Positions 10,701 through 25,320 of a DNA stretch of 64,000 bases are shown one piece after another; within the stretch, counting starts at the first letter, position 1, and every line of letters starts with the position of its first letter. A program made the position numbers and the translations under genes. The stretch spans positions 310,001-374,000 of the forward strand of contig NZ_CP007521.1 in the NCBI RefSeq assembly GCF_000695835.1, written 5' to 3'. Source of the stretch: Mycoplasmopsis californica (lineage in GTDB: Bacteria; Bacillota_I; Bacilli_A; Mycoplasmatales; Metamycoplasmataceae). The notes beneath the pieces were generated by a model that was not told the origin of the DNA, did not search any database, and saw only the letters and a list, made by a program, of their open reading frames with translations.

Positions 10701-13700
10701 TTCTGATATTGATTTATTAATCAACGAGAAAAAGGTTGTTGATAAATTTGTAGCAGATACTAAAAATGAAATTGCTACTTTAGATTCAGACATTCAAGCT
10801 AAAAGCAAAGAGCTTCAACAACTATGAAACCAAAAAGCTGAAATTTCTAATCCAGATGCTCTATCCGCAAATACCAAAGCTATATCGCAACTAGAAGGTG
10901 AAATCGCATCCTTAAGATCAGAGTTGAAAACTAAACAAGAACAAGCCAAAAACAGAGCGCAAAACATGGCTGACAAAATCAATGCTCGTCAGCAACTTTT
11001 AGCTCGCCTTAAAGAGGCTGCAATCAAATTAAGTGAAATTGATAAAACTAAATACCCAGAATTAGTTGCTACTTTTGAAAAAGATATTAACGCAAATCAC
11101 TCTTTAATTAGCGATTCAGCAGGTGAAACTAACAATAAATTATTTAATTTAAATCAAGCGATAGATAAAATTGAAATTAGTAAAGCAACTAAAGATAAAC
11201 TAGACGAGTTGAAACAACTAAAACAAAACCAATTCAAAGATAATAACGACTCATCACAACGTGATATTTTTAAAGATGTAGACAATGAAATTGAGCAAAA
11301 AATCAGTAAATATACTGAAATTTTATTCAAACCTGAGACAACCAAAGTTCAACTTGAAAACTTGATGAGTGACATTACACAAGATATCAGTAGTTTTAGA
11401 GCACAAAAACAAGCTATTAATAATAGATTAGAAAATTCTGTTAAAGATGTTGAAAAATTAATTAAGGATTATTTAGACAAAGAAAAACAAGAAAATATCA
11501 AAGGTGCTGATAATACAGAAGAAACTGAAATTAAAAAACTTGATGCCGAATTTAAAGAATTAATTTCAAAAGCTAAAAATAATAGCGAAACTCAAAGTAA
11601 ATATGATATTTTAAGCCATGACAAACTAGACGAAGTTAAAAACAGACTTTATTTAGCTTACCAAAAAGATAAATTCTTCACAAACAAACACAAGCTTGAT
11701 GAAAAAATAAAAAATCTTGAGTCAAAATTAGCATCAAAATCATTACTAAATGGAACTAATGCACAAAATAAAAAAGTAGTTGAACAATTAAAAGATGTTG
11801 TCAAAGCTATGGACGATTTTGTTAAAGCTCAAATGGACCCAAACCAAGCTTCAGAGGTTATAAAACAATTAAATAGAATTGTTGCTCTTGAAGATTTAAT
11901 TGAAGTTCAAAATAAAGTTGCTGACACTGTTGAAAATAGTGATGATAAATACAAACAATTATCTGATGTATTTAAAAATATTAATTTAAGCATAAATGCC
12001 AATGGCGCTGAGCACCCATCGGTAATTGAGATCAATTCTGAACGTGACAAACTACAAGATGCACTTGATGAGTTATTAACTTTAGACAAAATAAAAGAGG
12101 ATGTCACTAAATTTGTTGATTCAGTTAAAACTGAATACGATTCGAAAGTGAAAAATCAAGCGACTGATTTTCAAGCGGGAGCTAATAAAGTTGATGAAGA
12201 ACTTGATAAATTAAAACAAGAAATTCAAGCAATAACCCAAAGTAATGATGTCTCAAGTGACAAGAAAAAAGTTCGTGAGATTGAGCAAGAAGCAAGAAAC
12301 ATAAAAAATAATATTCAAAACACTGCTGATTTTGCCAAGTTTTTAAAAGACGCTAAAGCTGAAAAGGATAAAAGTGTTGGGGGGGCTTTAAAAACTCAAA
12401 TTGAAACAGTTAAGAATGAATTAAGCACAAAAATAAATGAAGCATCTACTGATTTTACTAAGTTCGAAGAACAAAATAAGCACACCAAAGAGATTCAAAA
12501 AATATTAGATAAATTAAAACATTTTGAAAAATCAAACACTGCATTTTCTGAATTGAAAGCTAAAATTGATACTTTACAATCGCAGGGCTCTAATGGAACT
12601 ACATCACAGAATCCGAGTGCAAAACTAAACGAGTTTTACGATAAATTAGTCGGTTATACAACATCAATGGCTAGTTCAAACTATGTAAAAGATATACAAC
12701 TTTTAAATGGCGTTATTGAGCAAACAAAAAGCTTAGTTGATTTGCAAAAAAATACCTTGGATACAGAGACAAAAATTCCTGAATTTAAATTTAATAATAT
12801 TAAATACGGTTACGATAGCGATATCGAAAACATAAGAAAAACAGTGCTTGAATCAGTTCCGAGCGCAGAATCTGATACATTTAGCGCAACTGATTTAAAA
12901 AACAAGATTGATGAATTGAGTGCATCGTTACCAGTAAAGATTCAGAAGGCTAAAGATTTACAACAAGCGAGAAAAAGAGCTTTTGAACAGATTCAACAAG
13001 CATTTACTGAGGATCAAGCAAAAGTTACAGAGCCTAAATATGCTGAACTTAAAAAAGATATGGAGACTTGATTCAAGGAAACTCTTGATAAAATCAGCAA
13101 AATAACAGATGTAAATCAAATTAATGAAATTGACAAAGCAATGAATGATTTTTCATCAACTAGATCTTTATTGGATTTATATAAACAAATTGCCGACAAT
13201 GCTGAAGAAGCTAAAGAAAAACAAGAACAAGCTAATAAATTAACTGAAAAATCAGATAGTTTAACTGAAACTATCCAGTCTTTAACTACGCAATTAGAAG
13301 CAATTAATAAACCAAACTCACAAACAGTTAAAGATAATTATTACTATAATGAAAAAAGTCCTTTTGTTTTGAGTGCTAAGATAAAAGAATTAAAAACAAC
13401 CAAAACCAAGATTGATTTATTTACCTTAGAATCACAAAAAGAACAAGAGTTAAAAGAATCGCAACTATCAGAAGATGCAAAAAAATTAGTTCATTCTGCA
13501 TTAGATAATTTCGTTAATAAAGTAAAACAAGATAGAGTTTTAAATGATTCTAAATTAAAAGAATTACAAAATGAATACCTTAATGATGGAGCATTAGGAT
13601 TTGAAACATTGTTTGAAAGTTCAAAAGAGTTAAGCGAAGCTATTACAAAAGCAGAAAAATTTGTAGTTCCAGGAGATCAAAAGGATTATGTTGAAAAACA

Positions 13701-16401
13701 AGAAACTCCAGAAATGCAAAAACTATATAAAGACCTAGAGCATGATATTGCCACTGCTAAAGATTTACTAACAAACTATGATCATTCAAAAGATTATCAA
13801 ATAGAAACTAAAAGAGATGAAATTGTTGAAAGACTTTTGAACAACTCTTATGGTTTAGTAACTAAATTAAAACTACAAAAATCTAATGAAATAAATAAAC
13901 TAAAACACGAAATTAATGATGTTAAACAACTAATTAAAGATAATTTTGGTTCTAGTGCAACAGGTTTTGAAAACATAGATTTAAATAGCCCTGATTTTAA
14001 AACTATACAATCGCAAACTGATTTAAAGACTCAAAATGATAAATATATAGAAGCAAGCAATAAATTAAAAGAGTTAAAAAAACAAGTTGTTGAACGTAGT
14101 AAAAACCAAGTAAAAAATATGGTTAATGTATTAAAACAATATGTAGATTTTCTAAAAGGAAGTACTCAAAATACTAATGGCGGAATTTCTACTGAAGAAG
14201 CAACATTATTACGCGGATACTTGTGGCTAGATAAATATATGAGTGAGTATGAAAAACATATTCTAGAGGCTCAAAGTCAGCAAAATAATGAATATGATGA
14301 AGCAAAATATGAATCGCAGGCTTTTGAACTTTTAAAACATTTTAAAATATTATATGAAGACTATACCCACTTAAATTCAATTTCTAAAGCTAGTTATTCA
14401 TCAGTGAAAGAGCAACTAAATGAGTTTAAAAAAGAATTGGAATCTCCAAATAATGACAGCTTATATAAACAAGTTGCAAGTATTCAGAACAAAAATCAAT
14501 ATAAAAGCGCCGAAGAAGTAGATGGTGAACTAAAAACAAAAATTGATACAGCTAAAACAAGTATTAGTGATTTAGGTTCTAATGAAGGTTCTTTTGAAGT
14601 AGTAAAAACTAGCGATAATTTAAGAAATGGTGATATTAGCGCAATTAGTCAATATACAGCTCAATTTAACAAGTATAAAGATGGAATAGCTAAGTTATCA
14701 AAAGCAATCAAATATACTGATACGCTTATCTATGGAAGTAGCAGTTCTGATGAGAATGGATTAGAAGGACTATACAACAAAGTTCTTGAAAATATGGATT
14801 TTTCTAACATGCTAAAACTAATAGCAGGTAGTGAATATCAAAAAAATGACTTAATTTCTAATGAACCATTTAAACCTATAATTACTGCATATAAAGCTCA
14901 ATTTGATACAATTAAGGAAAGTAATAAAAAATCAGCCGATGAAGTTTTGAAAAAGAAAGAAAACAGCTTTTTATCAAAACTTGAGGCTTTAAAATCAATT
15001 TACACGCCTATTAGCAAACTTATAGAATGATTAAACCTTGAAGAAAATAAACAATTATTCTTTAGCAGTCTTGCAGAAAATGATTCTAAGGTAATAAAAC
15101 ACATTAAGCCATTATCAAGTACTCTTTTAGAAACATTTGAAGAAAAAGTTAAGCTATTAGGAAATTCTAGCGGCAATAATGAAATCGAAATAACAAATCA
15201 GACAGAACTTTTAAATCTTTTTGAGCACTTTAACATATTGAAAGGTGACAAACAATACTTTAACACAAGTAATGTTAAGGTATATCTAACTAAGGAAACA
15301 AGTAATCCTAATTACTCGGACCAAATTTATTTAGCTGATACAACCTATAAAAAAGCTAAAATAAATCTAAGTATTAGATATCAAAAACCAAGTAATGGTA
15401 ATAACTTCTTCAATTACGTTGAAGGATTTAGAAGAGACTTTAAAGATATATGAGTTAATTTTGAAACGTTGAAATCGTTTAGTATTAAAAAAGATAATAT
15501 GTTGAATGATAGAATGAGAGAACAAACACCAATTTTTGAATGATCAAAAGCGGGCTGAAATATAAAAAATCCATATACTGAATTATTAAATTTATATGCA
15601 AAAAACGCATCATACATGAAAAAACATAATTTAAAATTTATTCGAGAAGATGTCTCGTTCCATGATGAAGAATCGTGGAATAAGGCTATGCAGAATAAAT
15701 TGGCTAAAACATCAAACATACAAAATAAGATTCCTGAGTTTAATATGAAACTTTATAACGCCATAGATCCACGTGGATCGATAGACGTTGATTGATCTAC
15801 ATCTAGTTCATTTTTAAAATATAAAATTAGATTAGTGAATGATGGCATAGTACAAAACGGTGATGGCAAGCGTTGGAAGATGCCAAAAGTTAATGGAAAA
15901 TCATTTATGTATTGAACTCAAAACGGAAATGATTTTGAAATTTCAGATGACTCTAAAAAATATGATGTTTATACCCCTTGATTTGTTTTTATCCCACTAG
16001 TACATAATGATTCATTTTGTGTCTTGCACATTTCTTATGAAAATAAATGAAGTAATAGCTCTAGCGGATTTAATAGTACTTTTTTCGAAAATATAAATGA
16101 TTATACAAATGCAAAATTTAAATGACATTTTTATTGATGAGATACCCCGAATTCAAAAGAGATTGCGAGAAAAACGAATGATAGGATGAGTAAAGAGTTT
16201 AAAAATATAAGTGATAACAATATTAAAACAGCTATTAAAGCTAATATTTTTGCCGAGGAATTCGCAAAAGCCTGAAGTGATAAAGGTGAACTTGCAAGTG
16301 AGAATTATGGTGGTTGATTCCATAGACATAATCGATGAACAAATGATACTCTTTCCGGTTCAAATTTCATTACTTTCGTCGACAAATACGAAAATACGTA
16401 A
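7777..16401 (+). CDS. Giant membrane-anchored coiled-coil protein A (2874 aa)
   Basis: One reading frame of 2875 codons, bridged by many UGA Trp; every segment is in the same frame, so it is intact. The N-terminus is short and basic (MKNKARNKK) followed by one hydrophobic helix (ILAALLGTGIPAAALAISVPF) without a lipobox Cys, so a signal anchor or uncleaved signal is likely. Residues of about 35-2480 are almost entirely charged helical/coiled-coil sequence, rich in Lys, Glu, Asp, Asn and Gln with many LxxAx helical repeats and almost no Cys. The last 390 residues are different: aromatic, beta-type and Trp-rich, starting with a region (about 2488-2575) resembling the C-terminal region of the next gene. 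Likely a fibrous surface protein. No enzymatic motif is seen. SD is aggag. Confidence 0.8.
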
Positions 16402-16428
16402 AAATTCATCCAGAGAAGGGAGAAGAAA

Positions 16429-19400
16429 ATGAGTAAAAATAAACAAATTACTCTTGGCGCATTATCAATTTTGGGTTCAATATCGGCAGTGGGTACAACC
16501 TTATTTGTATTGAGTCAAAGAGATGAAGAAATTGCAAATAATGCCATAGCTAGATATATCGCTTTTAGTAGTGAATTTAATAAAAATATTCACAACATCT
16601 TCTCTTCTCAAAAAGATATTGAAAAATGAAAACAAAAAGATGTTCAAATACGCACAAAACTGCAAGATAAATATTTGACTCCATTACAAAAGTATGTTTT
16701 ATTACATGAAATTGGGCAAGAACAAGAAGAAATTATATTTAAATGAATAAATGCTCAAATTTTAGAAGCTAAATTTAATCCATATACTATTAAAATTATT
16801 CGCAATTTACTAGAAGAACACTCAACTAGAATTCAGGATAAAGATCTTTTACAAAGATTTAAAAATATCAGTCTAACTGATACAAAAAGCTCTTTAAATA
16901 AATTAGTTAATGAAAATTTACAAACTCAATTAAAATGAATAAGTGAATATAAAAATGTATTAGATTCAACAATCAATGAGCAATTTAGTTTGATTAAATT
17001 ACATTTATTGCAAAATAACAATTCATTAGATGACAACGTTGCTTTATTAAAAACTTTATACCCAACTCGTGCATTGCGTTATAAATGAATGCAAAATGTT
17101 TATCAGATTGAAAATGATTTATTTAATGAAACATTCAGAATCAATGTTATAGCAAAAAATAAAGCATCAATTGAATATGCTTTAAAAGATGCAAAAACAC
17201 AAAAAAATAAAGACTTTAACAATAAATATACCCTATATAACCAGGAAATGATTGAAACTGTCAATTTAAATGTTGTTTATATTGGCGAAACAATTGCAAA
17301 GGATAGCTTTTTAGGTTATAGTTTAGAAAAAAACGTTAAAGATGAATTAAATAAAATTGTAAGCGCCCTTAAACCTACGAATACCGTTTTGGTGAATAGA
17401 GGTATTATTGATAAACTAATTCATACAATCAATAACTCAACAAAGGAAAATAATTTAAGTAAAATTTTAGAATATGAATTAGTTAAAAACTACTTAAATT
17501 TATCAAGATATTATCTAGAATCATCAACATCATTGCTTGATTCATCAGCGAATATTAGCGATCTAGAAAATGCACTAAACGATTTTAGAAATGCTAAAAA
17601 AATGATTGAAGCAACTCAATTGAGCACAAATGAAATTGTGGCTCAATTTAAAGAATTTGTCTCTGCATACAAAAATAGTTTTACTCACTTTAAAAAGACA
17701 TTTTTATCGATCCAAGGTGAAAAAGATTACACTAAAATCTTGGCAGGTTCATTTTCCGATACAAAATCAACTCTAATCCAACATGTCGGGTATTACCGTG
17801 ACTTAATTAATCGATTATATGTTAGTGAGAAAATACTTAGTCAAACATTAAATAATTTAGAAAATCTTTCTTCATCACACAATTCACTCATCACTTCAAC
17901 AGACTTAGCTAAATTTAGGGCAATGGCTTTTGATATTATTCAAAGTGCTAAAAATCCTAATTCAGCAATTGAAAAAATTAATGAAAATATTAATGCTATT
18001 GAAGCCCTAATTGAAACCCGTGAGACATTTTCTAAAATTAATTACGAAATTAACGCTAAAATCATCAACTGAAATAGTGTTAATCCTAATATAAAAGCGA
18101 GATATTTAAGCCCTAATGCAATCCAATTATCAACAGACTTACTAAATAAAATTAGTGAGCATACCTTAGATTCAAATTTTGATGCCAATAAAATTATTGA
18201 AGAAAAAAATAATGTTCGTGAGCAATTACGGGTTATTCAGAAAATCCAATTATTATATTTAGAAACTAAAACATCTTCTGACTTACAACCATTAGACAAA
18301 TTTATCAATCTAAGTTATAATCAGTTAGACTCAAAAAACAGAGAATATATTGAAAAATACTCGTTAGATACAAAAAAACTGACAAACTTGCTAAATGAAA
18401 TTAATGTCCAAACACATAAAATAACTAGTGTCAAATTTAATCCAATAACTTCGGATCAAATTCAAGCACAAATTGATAAATACATTTTTGCAGTTAACGC
18501 CCTGGAAAGAGCTTTAGTTCACAACAAAAACTTAATCGGTCTAATTAAAGCAAAAGAATATGCTCAAAAAGCATTTAATAGAACGCAAAATAGTGAACAT
18601 CAATACACATTAGCCCAAAAATCATATTTAAATAATTTACAAAAATTAATAGAGCAGCACTCAAACTTCAACACTGACATAAATTTAACTTTTGACACAT
18701 TTTTGCACAAAAATACTGATTCAATCAGTAAAAAGCTTAATGATTTAGCTTCAATTTTCAAATATGAGGACTTTGATAAGTTAGATAAAAAGTCTAAGCA
18801 TATTCTTGACAATAATGTTTTAATAACTCAAAAAGCAGAAATTGCTAATGATGCTATTGAAGAGCTTAAAAAAGCCCGTCAAGACATTATTGCTTCACAT
18901 GATGACCCTGACAGCTTTAAAGTTGAGTTTGCTAAAATTGATAAATTAGAAAAAGACTTAATTGAAGCATTAGAAAAAAATAATCCTTCTTCTTCAGAAA
19001 TAGATAGCTTAGGTTCAGAAGCTCAAAATTTACTCAACAAAATAATTAAAATGAGAAAAGATGGCTCGTTACTTTTGAAATTAACGCGAGCAAAACAAAA
19101 AATTGACCAATTGTGACCATCAAAACAATCTGCCTCAGAAAAAAATAGTGAAGAAGAAAGAAATATTAGAGCTTTATGAGAAAAGTTATACAAACAAGCT
19201 CAAAACCCTCAACTAACTAAAGAAGATAAATTAAAATTACACGCAAAAGCCAACGCATTAGTTGATCTTTTAGATAAAGTTAAAGAATTAGAAACTAAAT
19301 TTAATTCATATAAACAAAAAGAAGCTGAATATGGCAAAAGTAACGATGGCGGACCACATACACCACAAGCAATTGCTAATGCTCAGGGCTTAAAAGATGA

Positions 19401-22400
19401 GGTTCAATCAGTTTTAAGTTCGATCAGTCTTAATGACATACCACCAAAACGTTCAAAAATTGATGAATTAATTAAGAAGGTTGGTCAAGCAGATTCTAAT
19501 TTGGAATTAGCATATGGTAAAGACAAAATTGAAGCAGTGATTAAAAAGTTAGAAAAATTAAGAATTAGCGAAAATTCAGCCAATGATCACTCAATTAATA
19601 AATTTAACGATTCAATTGAAAAGCTAATTCAGTACGGTCGAGAAAAAACTAACACTGATTCAGTATTAGATGCCAATGTTGCTCAGCAAGTTATGTCTAA
19701 AGAACTTGAATTAATTGAAGCCATTGCGCAAGCACTTAAAGTTAAAAAAGAAATATTAGCTGATACATCGATTTCATCACAAGAAAGTAAGTTAGATGCC
19801 GATGTTATAGCTAGGGTAATAGAACAAAACTTGCCAAGCGTAAGCACTGGAACAACAGATACTCCCGAAACTATTGAAAATAAACTTAAAAAGGTGCAAA
19901 ATGCAGTATTAGTTACTGAGAAAAAACATATCTTGCGCAAAAGCATAATTAATAGTTTAGGCAAAATTTTATCTGAAGAAGAAAAAGAATGAAAATTATA
20001 TTCTGATTTAAAAACTAAAATTAACGATACTGAGCGTGAGTTTAGGAATATTCTAGATTCGGATGTAAATTCTTACTCGCCAGCAGAAATTGAAGCAAAA
20101 CAAGCTGAATTAGATACCAAAATTAATGAACTTTTAGCCCAAAAAGGCCAAATTAACAATCGATATAATGAAGCTAAAAACAACGCAGAAGAGAAACGTG
20201 ATGAATTAGCAAAAAGAGTTGCTACTGATAAAAAACTTGATCCAAATGCTAAATATAACAATTATGAGAAAGCCTTAACCGAGTTTGAAAACGATTTAGC
20301 AGATCGTAAAAATTCAACCCCCGAATCATTAAAAAACAAAATTGCTAATCTAACTTCAGGATACTATAAAGATATAGCTGTAAATGCATATGAAAAATAC
20401 AAAAAATTTACTGAATCTAGCATTTCCCCAATCCTAGGAGATAGTGGCGATAAGATTAAAAAACTTGTTAGCGATTTTAAATCGAATGCTGAAAATGTTT
20501 TAAGAGGCAACTTTAACGATCAACAAGCCAATAACTTCACTGAGTTAGTACAATCATTTGCTCGTTACAATGAGACACAAAAAGATATTGCTGATTTTAT
20601 TAAAGAGCTTGAAAGCGATATTGCAAAAGGTATTAATACTGACGAAAAAAATAAGGCTATTCCGCAGCTTAAATTGTTATTAGAGTCGCAATATCAACCA
20701 ACTAAACCATACACAATAGCTAATATTGCCGAAAAACAAGCTGAAATATATGCTAAATGAAAACAAATTCATGAACAATATGCATTACGCTCAGAAAATA
20801 AAGCTAAAGCTAATAAACTTTGAGAATACTTTGATAACTTTAGAAAAGTTCCTGAAAATACAATTAATACAAATACAAAACGTCAGCAAGCTGACAAATT
20901 ATTATCAGAGATAGTGCCAAATAACGGAGTTTTAAATGACACAGTCGACCAAGAGGTTAGTGATTTAACTAAGGTTGCTTTTGACAAGGTTTTAGATTCA
21001 AATGTTAAAGCATCTAACTTGGGTGAAATTAAAAAAATTAGCACCCATCTTGATAATGTGGATGAGTTAAAAGATTATGTTAACGCACTTGCGTTACAAC
21101 TTGGTAATGCAGTTAGAGAAATAGAAAAAACACAGGTATCTGCTAGCCCGCTTATTGATTCATATATTTTTAAATACTTAAATGATTTAGTAAGTTCATC
21201 GAGAAATCAATATAGCAATTTAGCGAATTTAGATAAAACTAAAGAGCAATTAAAATCAGAATTAGCCCAAAAAATTAAAGATCTTGGCACTTCAAAAGAA
21301 TTAATTAGTAAAGTTAAACAGTTAGATAAATTAGCTAACGATGTTAAAGGCATAAGCAGTAGCACTAACTACAATTCACTAAACGGATTTTCGGGTGAAT
21401 TTAATAAAGAAATTGTGAGCGATTGAGTAGATAAGCTACTTGTTGATGCATTTTATGATTCAAAAAACCAAAATGCCGACACTTATAAACAAAAAGTTAG
21501 TGAAGCTACTGAAAAAGTAAACAAAGCTAAATTATATTTAGAAAAGCAAAAAGAAGTGGCTAATAAAATTTTAGAATGGCAAAAAGAGCGTAAAAATGAC
21601 TTGAATAAGTTTAATTCAACCAAAAAAGACGAAGATAAAATGATTCAAGCCATGTGAGACACGCTAAAACAGGTTAGTGAAATTTCCCCACAAAATATTG
21701 ATCAAATTGATGGCAAAATTCAATCATTAAGTCAAGAGTTAGATAAAAATGAAAAAATAAGAGCTGAACGAATTAAAACTTATGAAGCGTTACAAAGAGT
21801 TAAATCTAATTCTAAATATAGTGAGTTAAGTCAATTTCCATCGCTATTATCGCTAGTTGAAGCAAAATTAAAGAGCTTGGAAAAACAAATTGAAAAAGCA
21901 GATGATAATCCTACCCTACAAAAAATTCAGCAAGAGGCAAATAATATCGCTACTTCATTGCAACTTAAACTTAAATTAGCTGCAAAAATAAAAGAGTTAT
22001 ATGATTTTAGTAATAAAACAACACCTTTAAATGAAGATGTTGAAAATTACGAAAAAGCAATGATTTCAGAGCTTGAAAAAGCATCTAAATTACTGGAAAA
22101 TGGACTTAGCGAAAATAATACAAACAATTTAACTGATGAAATTGACAAAACCATTTTAGATCTAGATAAGCATAAAGCCAAAATCGATGCATTCCAAGAA
22201 TGAGCAAAAATAGATAATGAAATTAAAAATGATGAAATCATTTCGCTAGAAAACAGAAAAATATTAAATGCTAAGTCGGAAGAATTTAAAAAGGAACTTG
22301 AAAAAATATCAAGTAGTCATAACGCAGACAAAACTAAGTATGATGAAATTAATCAAAAATATAATAATTCTCAAGCACACACAGCCGATTCGATTCCATT

Positions 22401-25110
22401 CCTATTAGATATTGCTCGTAAGTTGACTTTAAAAATTAATGAAGCTAAAGCTGTTTTAGAAACAAATAAAAAAGTTGATGGTGAAGATGTATCTTCTTCT
22501 GAAGTTGACAAAGCTTATGAAACTCTTAAACAACTTATCGATTCTCCTAAATCTCAAATTAATGGCGATATTAGTGAAAAAGAAAAATACGTCAAGGATT
22601 TAGAAAATGCGATTGATGATATTGTTAGAAAAAAACTTTTATCAACAACTGAATTAAGAGATCAAGCTCAAGGTATTGAAGCATATATTCAAACTAGCGA
22701 TGACTTTAAAAACAATAAAAATATTTTAGGTCAAGATTTTGTTAAAAAATCAATCGATAATTTAACAGATATTCCGATTAAACCATCTGGTAAACCGGTA
22801 GAAGAAATCAACAATGCAAATAAATTAATTTCTGAAGCAATTAAATCAAATTGGATAGCTATTAAAACTCTTTATGATAATCAGCAATCTCTGCTAAATG
22901 AGTTAAATTCAAAGCTAGATAGTACGCAAGATTCTATAAAAGTGGACGATATATGAACAAACGGTACTAAATCAAGTTATGAATCTATAAATCCTATTAA
23001 ACAAGAAGTAAATAAGTTTTTAACAACAAAAACTATTCTTGATGACAAATTAAAAACATATGCCGAATTTAGTGATCAAGAACAGAGTTTTGTAAATGAT
23101 TATTTAAAAGATTCTGCTTCAATATTGCAAAAAGGAAAAGAAGCTTTAACTAAATTAAAAACTGAAATAAATAGTGATTTGGATGAAGTTTTGAATAATT
23201 CAACAGGTAAAGCACACCAATTTATTGATTCGATTGAAAATAGCTTAAAACAAAGAGTTAACGACCAAGGTGCAGATGATATATTTAATTTATTACCAGG
23301 TTCTAAAATTATTTTCAACCAAATTAAAGATGAATATGATAAATTAAAAAATAGTTTTAATGTATCATATGCCTCTGAATTACAATTTATTCAAGAAAAA
23401 CTATCAAATACAAAACAATTAATTCAAAATATTGACAGCTTTTACACCACGTTGAAAGAGGAAATTAACTCTTTAATTGAAAAACGTGCAAAAACAGATG
23501 AAATAATGAATTATATTTTTAAACCAGAAAAAGTAGAACAATTACGTATTGAAATAGACAAAATATACAATGCTAAAAAAGATGCTTTACAGGAACAAAA
23601 TAATCAAATTAATAAATCTGGTTTTAGCGATTTTATACAAGATACATTCATAAATTCATCAATAAGCAATATATTTAGCAAAATTCTTGAATTTAGAAAC
23701 GGAATGAATGATCCGAAAATAACTCAAATATTTCAAAAGTTGCTACAAGACAACAACAGAAACAATCATGAAGTTAAACCTAATATTTTGCTAAGAGAAT
23801 TTAAAGCAGAATTAGAAGACATTGCATCTAAGTTAAAAGCTTCTGACCAAATGGAAATTAGTGGTAATAATAGATTCTTGTTAATGTTTAATAAATTTGG
23901 GCATACAGTTTTAGATGCTAATTCACCTTTTAATCACCTTTATCTAAAAACTTATTTAATAAAAGATAAGAACAATAGCAACGGGTGATATACAGACAGA
24001 AGACAAGACGAAGAAGAAAAAAATATACAACTAAAAGTACGTTATGAATATAAACCTAATAATTTAAATATATTTAGTGATTATAAAGGTTTTGTTCATG
24101 AAGAACCATTTGAAATATCATTTAAAAATGCAAATAAATTAGGTTTAGAACCTAAGTCAAGTGGAATATTTTATAACAACAATAACCAATATGGATATGC
24201 TATTAAGCAAAAAATAGGAAATGCTGACGATCTAGGTTGACAAGGCAGTGATAAAAATACAATAATAAATAAATTAATTACTAAGTTTAAAAAAGCATTA
24301 GGCATTAATGGAAATGGTGCAGTAGTTATAAACCACTCTGAAAATAAAGTCTATGATGTTCAGAAAAATGGCGGAAGTGAAAAATTAGTTGAAAAGACTG
24401 TTCAAGACAATAAGAATTTCAATGTTAAATTTATTTTCCCTGAATTTCACCAATATCAACAAGCGACATTTATTAACTCAGATAACAGTAAACAATTAGT
24501 TCGTCTTTCGGTCGAGAATAATAAAATTGTGGCAAAAGTCATTGTTCCATCAAATTTAATTGTAGGTTTTTTAAACAAAGATAAAAATTTAAATTCAGTT
24601 GTGTTTGATGGTAAAGTCACAGATGATACAAAAGCTATGCCATCTGCATTAGTAAATACAATTAAATTCTCATTTGACTATGATACTAGTACAAAAGACA
24701 TTTATATGTATATTAATCATTATGATAGTTATCATGTGGTTAAGCATATGCAGTTATTTGAGAATGGCTATACACCTATAAAAACATATGAAAACAACAG
24801 AGCGTATGCATACGTTTGATCGCATAATGATTTTGCAAGATGACTAGCTGTTCATACAGATATTTGAGACCCTAACGGGAAAAACGCTCGTCAAGTTTCG
24901 GAAGTGAAATTTAAAAAACAAGAAAGTAATGAATCTTATGGACAAGAAATAGACAACAAAATTATTGTCAAAAACCCAAGAACAGCAGGTAAATATATTT
25001 TTACAGATTACGATAAGGACCACCCACAACATCATTTAGTTGGTGTTAACATATTACCAGTTTATAGTTCTGGAATTGATTCATTTGAGTTTATAGATTT
25101 AAAGAAATAA
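16429..25110 (+). CDS. Giant membrane-anchored coiled-coil protein B (2893 aa)
   Basis: 2894 codons in one frame through many UGA Trp, starting at ATG 16429 behind a purine-rich SD (agaagggagaag), 27 bases after protein A. The N-terminal anchor is ITLGALSILGSISAVGTTLFVL with no lipobox Cys. Residues 35-2500 are charged alpha-helical coiled coil. The C-terminal 390 residues are beta-rich; the part around 2501-2580 (LKTYLIKDKNNSNG, then NIQLKVRYEYKP) aligns by eye with protein A (VKVYLTKETSNPN, INLSIRYQKP), so A and B are paralogous at least at the tip. Their nearly identical lengths and same architecture support a duplication. A strong terminator follows. Function unknown; a long surface stalk carrying a terminal domain is the most economical reading. 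Confidence 0.8.
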
Positions 25111-25119
25111 TTATTATAT

Positions 25120-25150
25120 AACCCGGCATTCAGGCCGGGTTTTTTATTTT
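25120..25150 (+). terminator. Rho-independent terminator of giant-protein operon
   Basis: GC-rich stem ACCCGGC / GCCGGGT with a six-base loop, then TTTTTATTTT, 10 bases after the stop of protein B. Confidence 0.9.
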
Positions 25151-25293
25151 AGATGACAGCATGAGTAAATGTATTTTGGGCTTAAAATTAATATTAATAT
25201 TAAGATTAGTGCCCTTAAACAGGTTTTAGGTATTAAAACTAAATTTAGCTAATAACATACAAAATTTGTGGAATTTTTCCTCAATTTACGTAG

Positions 25294-25311
25294 TTTTTTT
25301 TTTTTTTTTTT
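25294..25311 (+). repeat. Homopolymer T18 tract upstream of giant protein C
   Basis: Eighteen consecutive Ts, ending 9 bases before a TAAAAT box (25321-25326). Tracts of this type between -35 and -10 elements switch expression of mycoplasma surface proteins (known for M. hyorhinis vlp genes, where the tract is A). Length in the population cannot be judged from one sequence. Confidence 0.9.
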
Positions 25312-25320
25312 CGAAAGGCT

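Noticed and set aside
10081-10827. SMC/Rad50-like ATPase resemblance of the coiled coil in giant A
   Set aside because: No Walker A or B motif exists in the protein; similarity would come only from coiled-coil composition.
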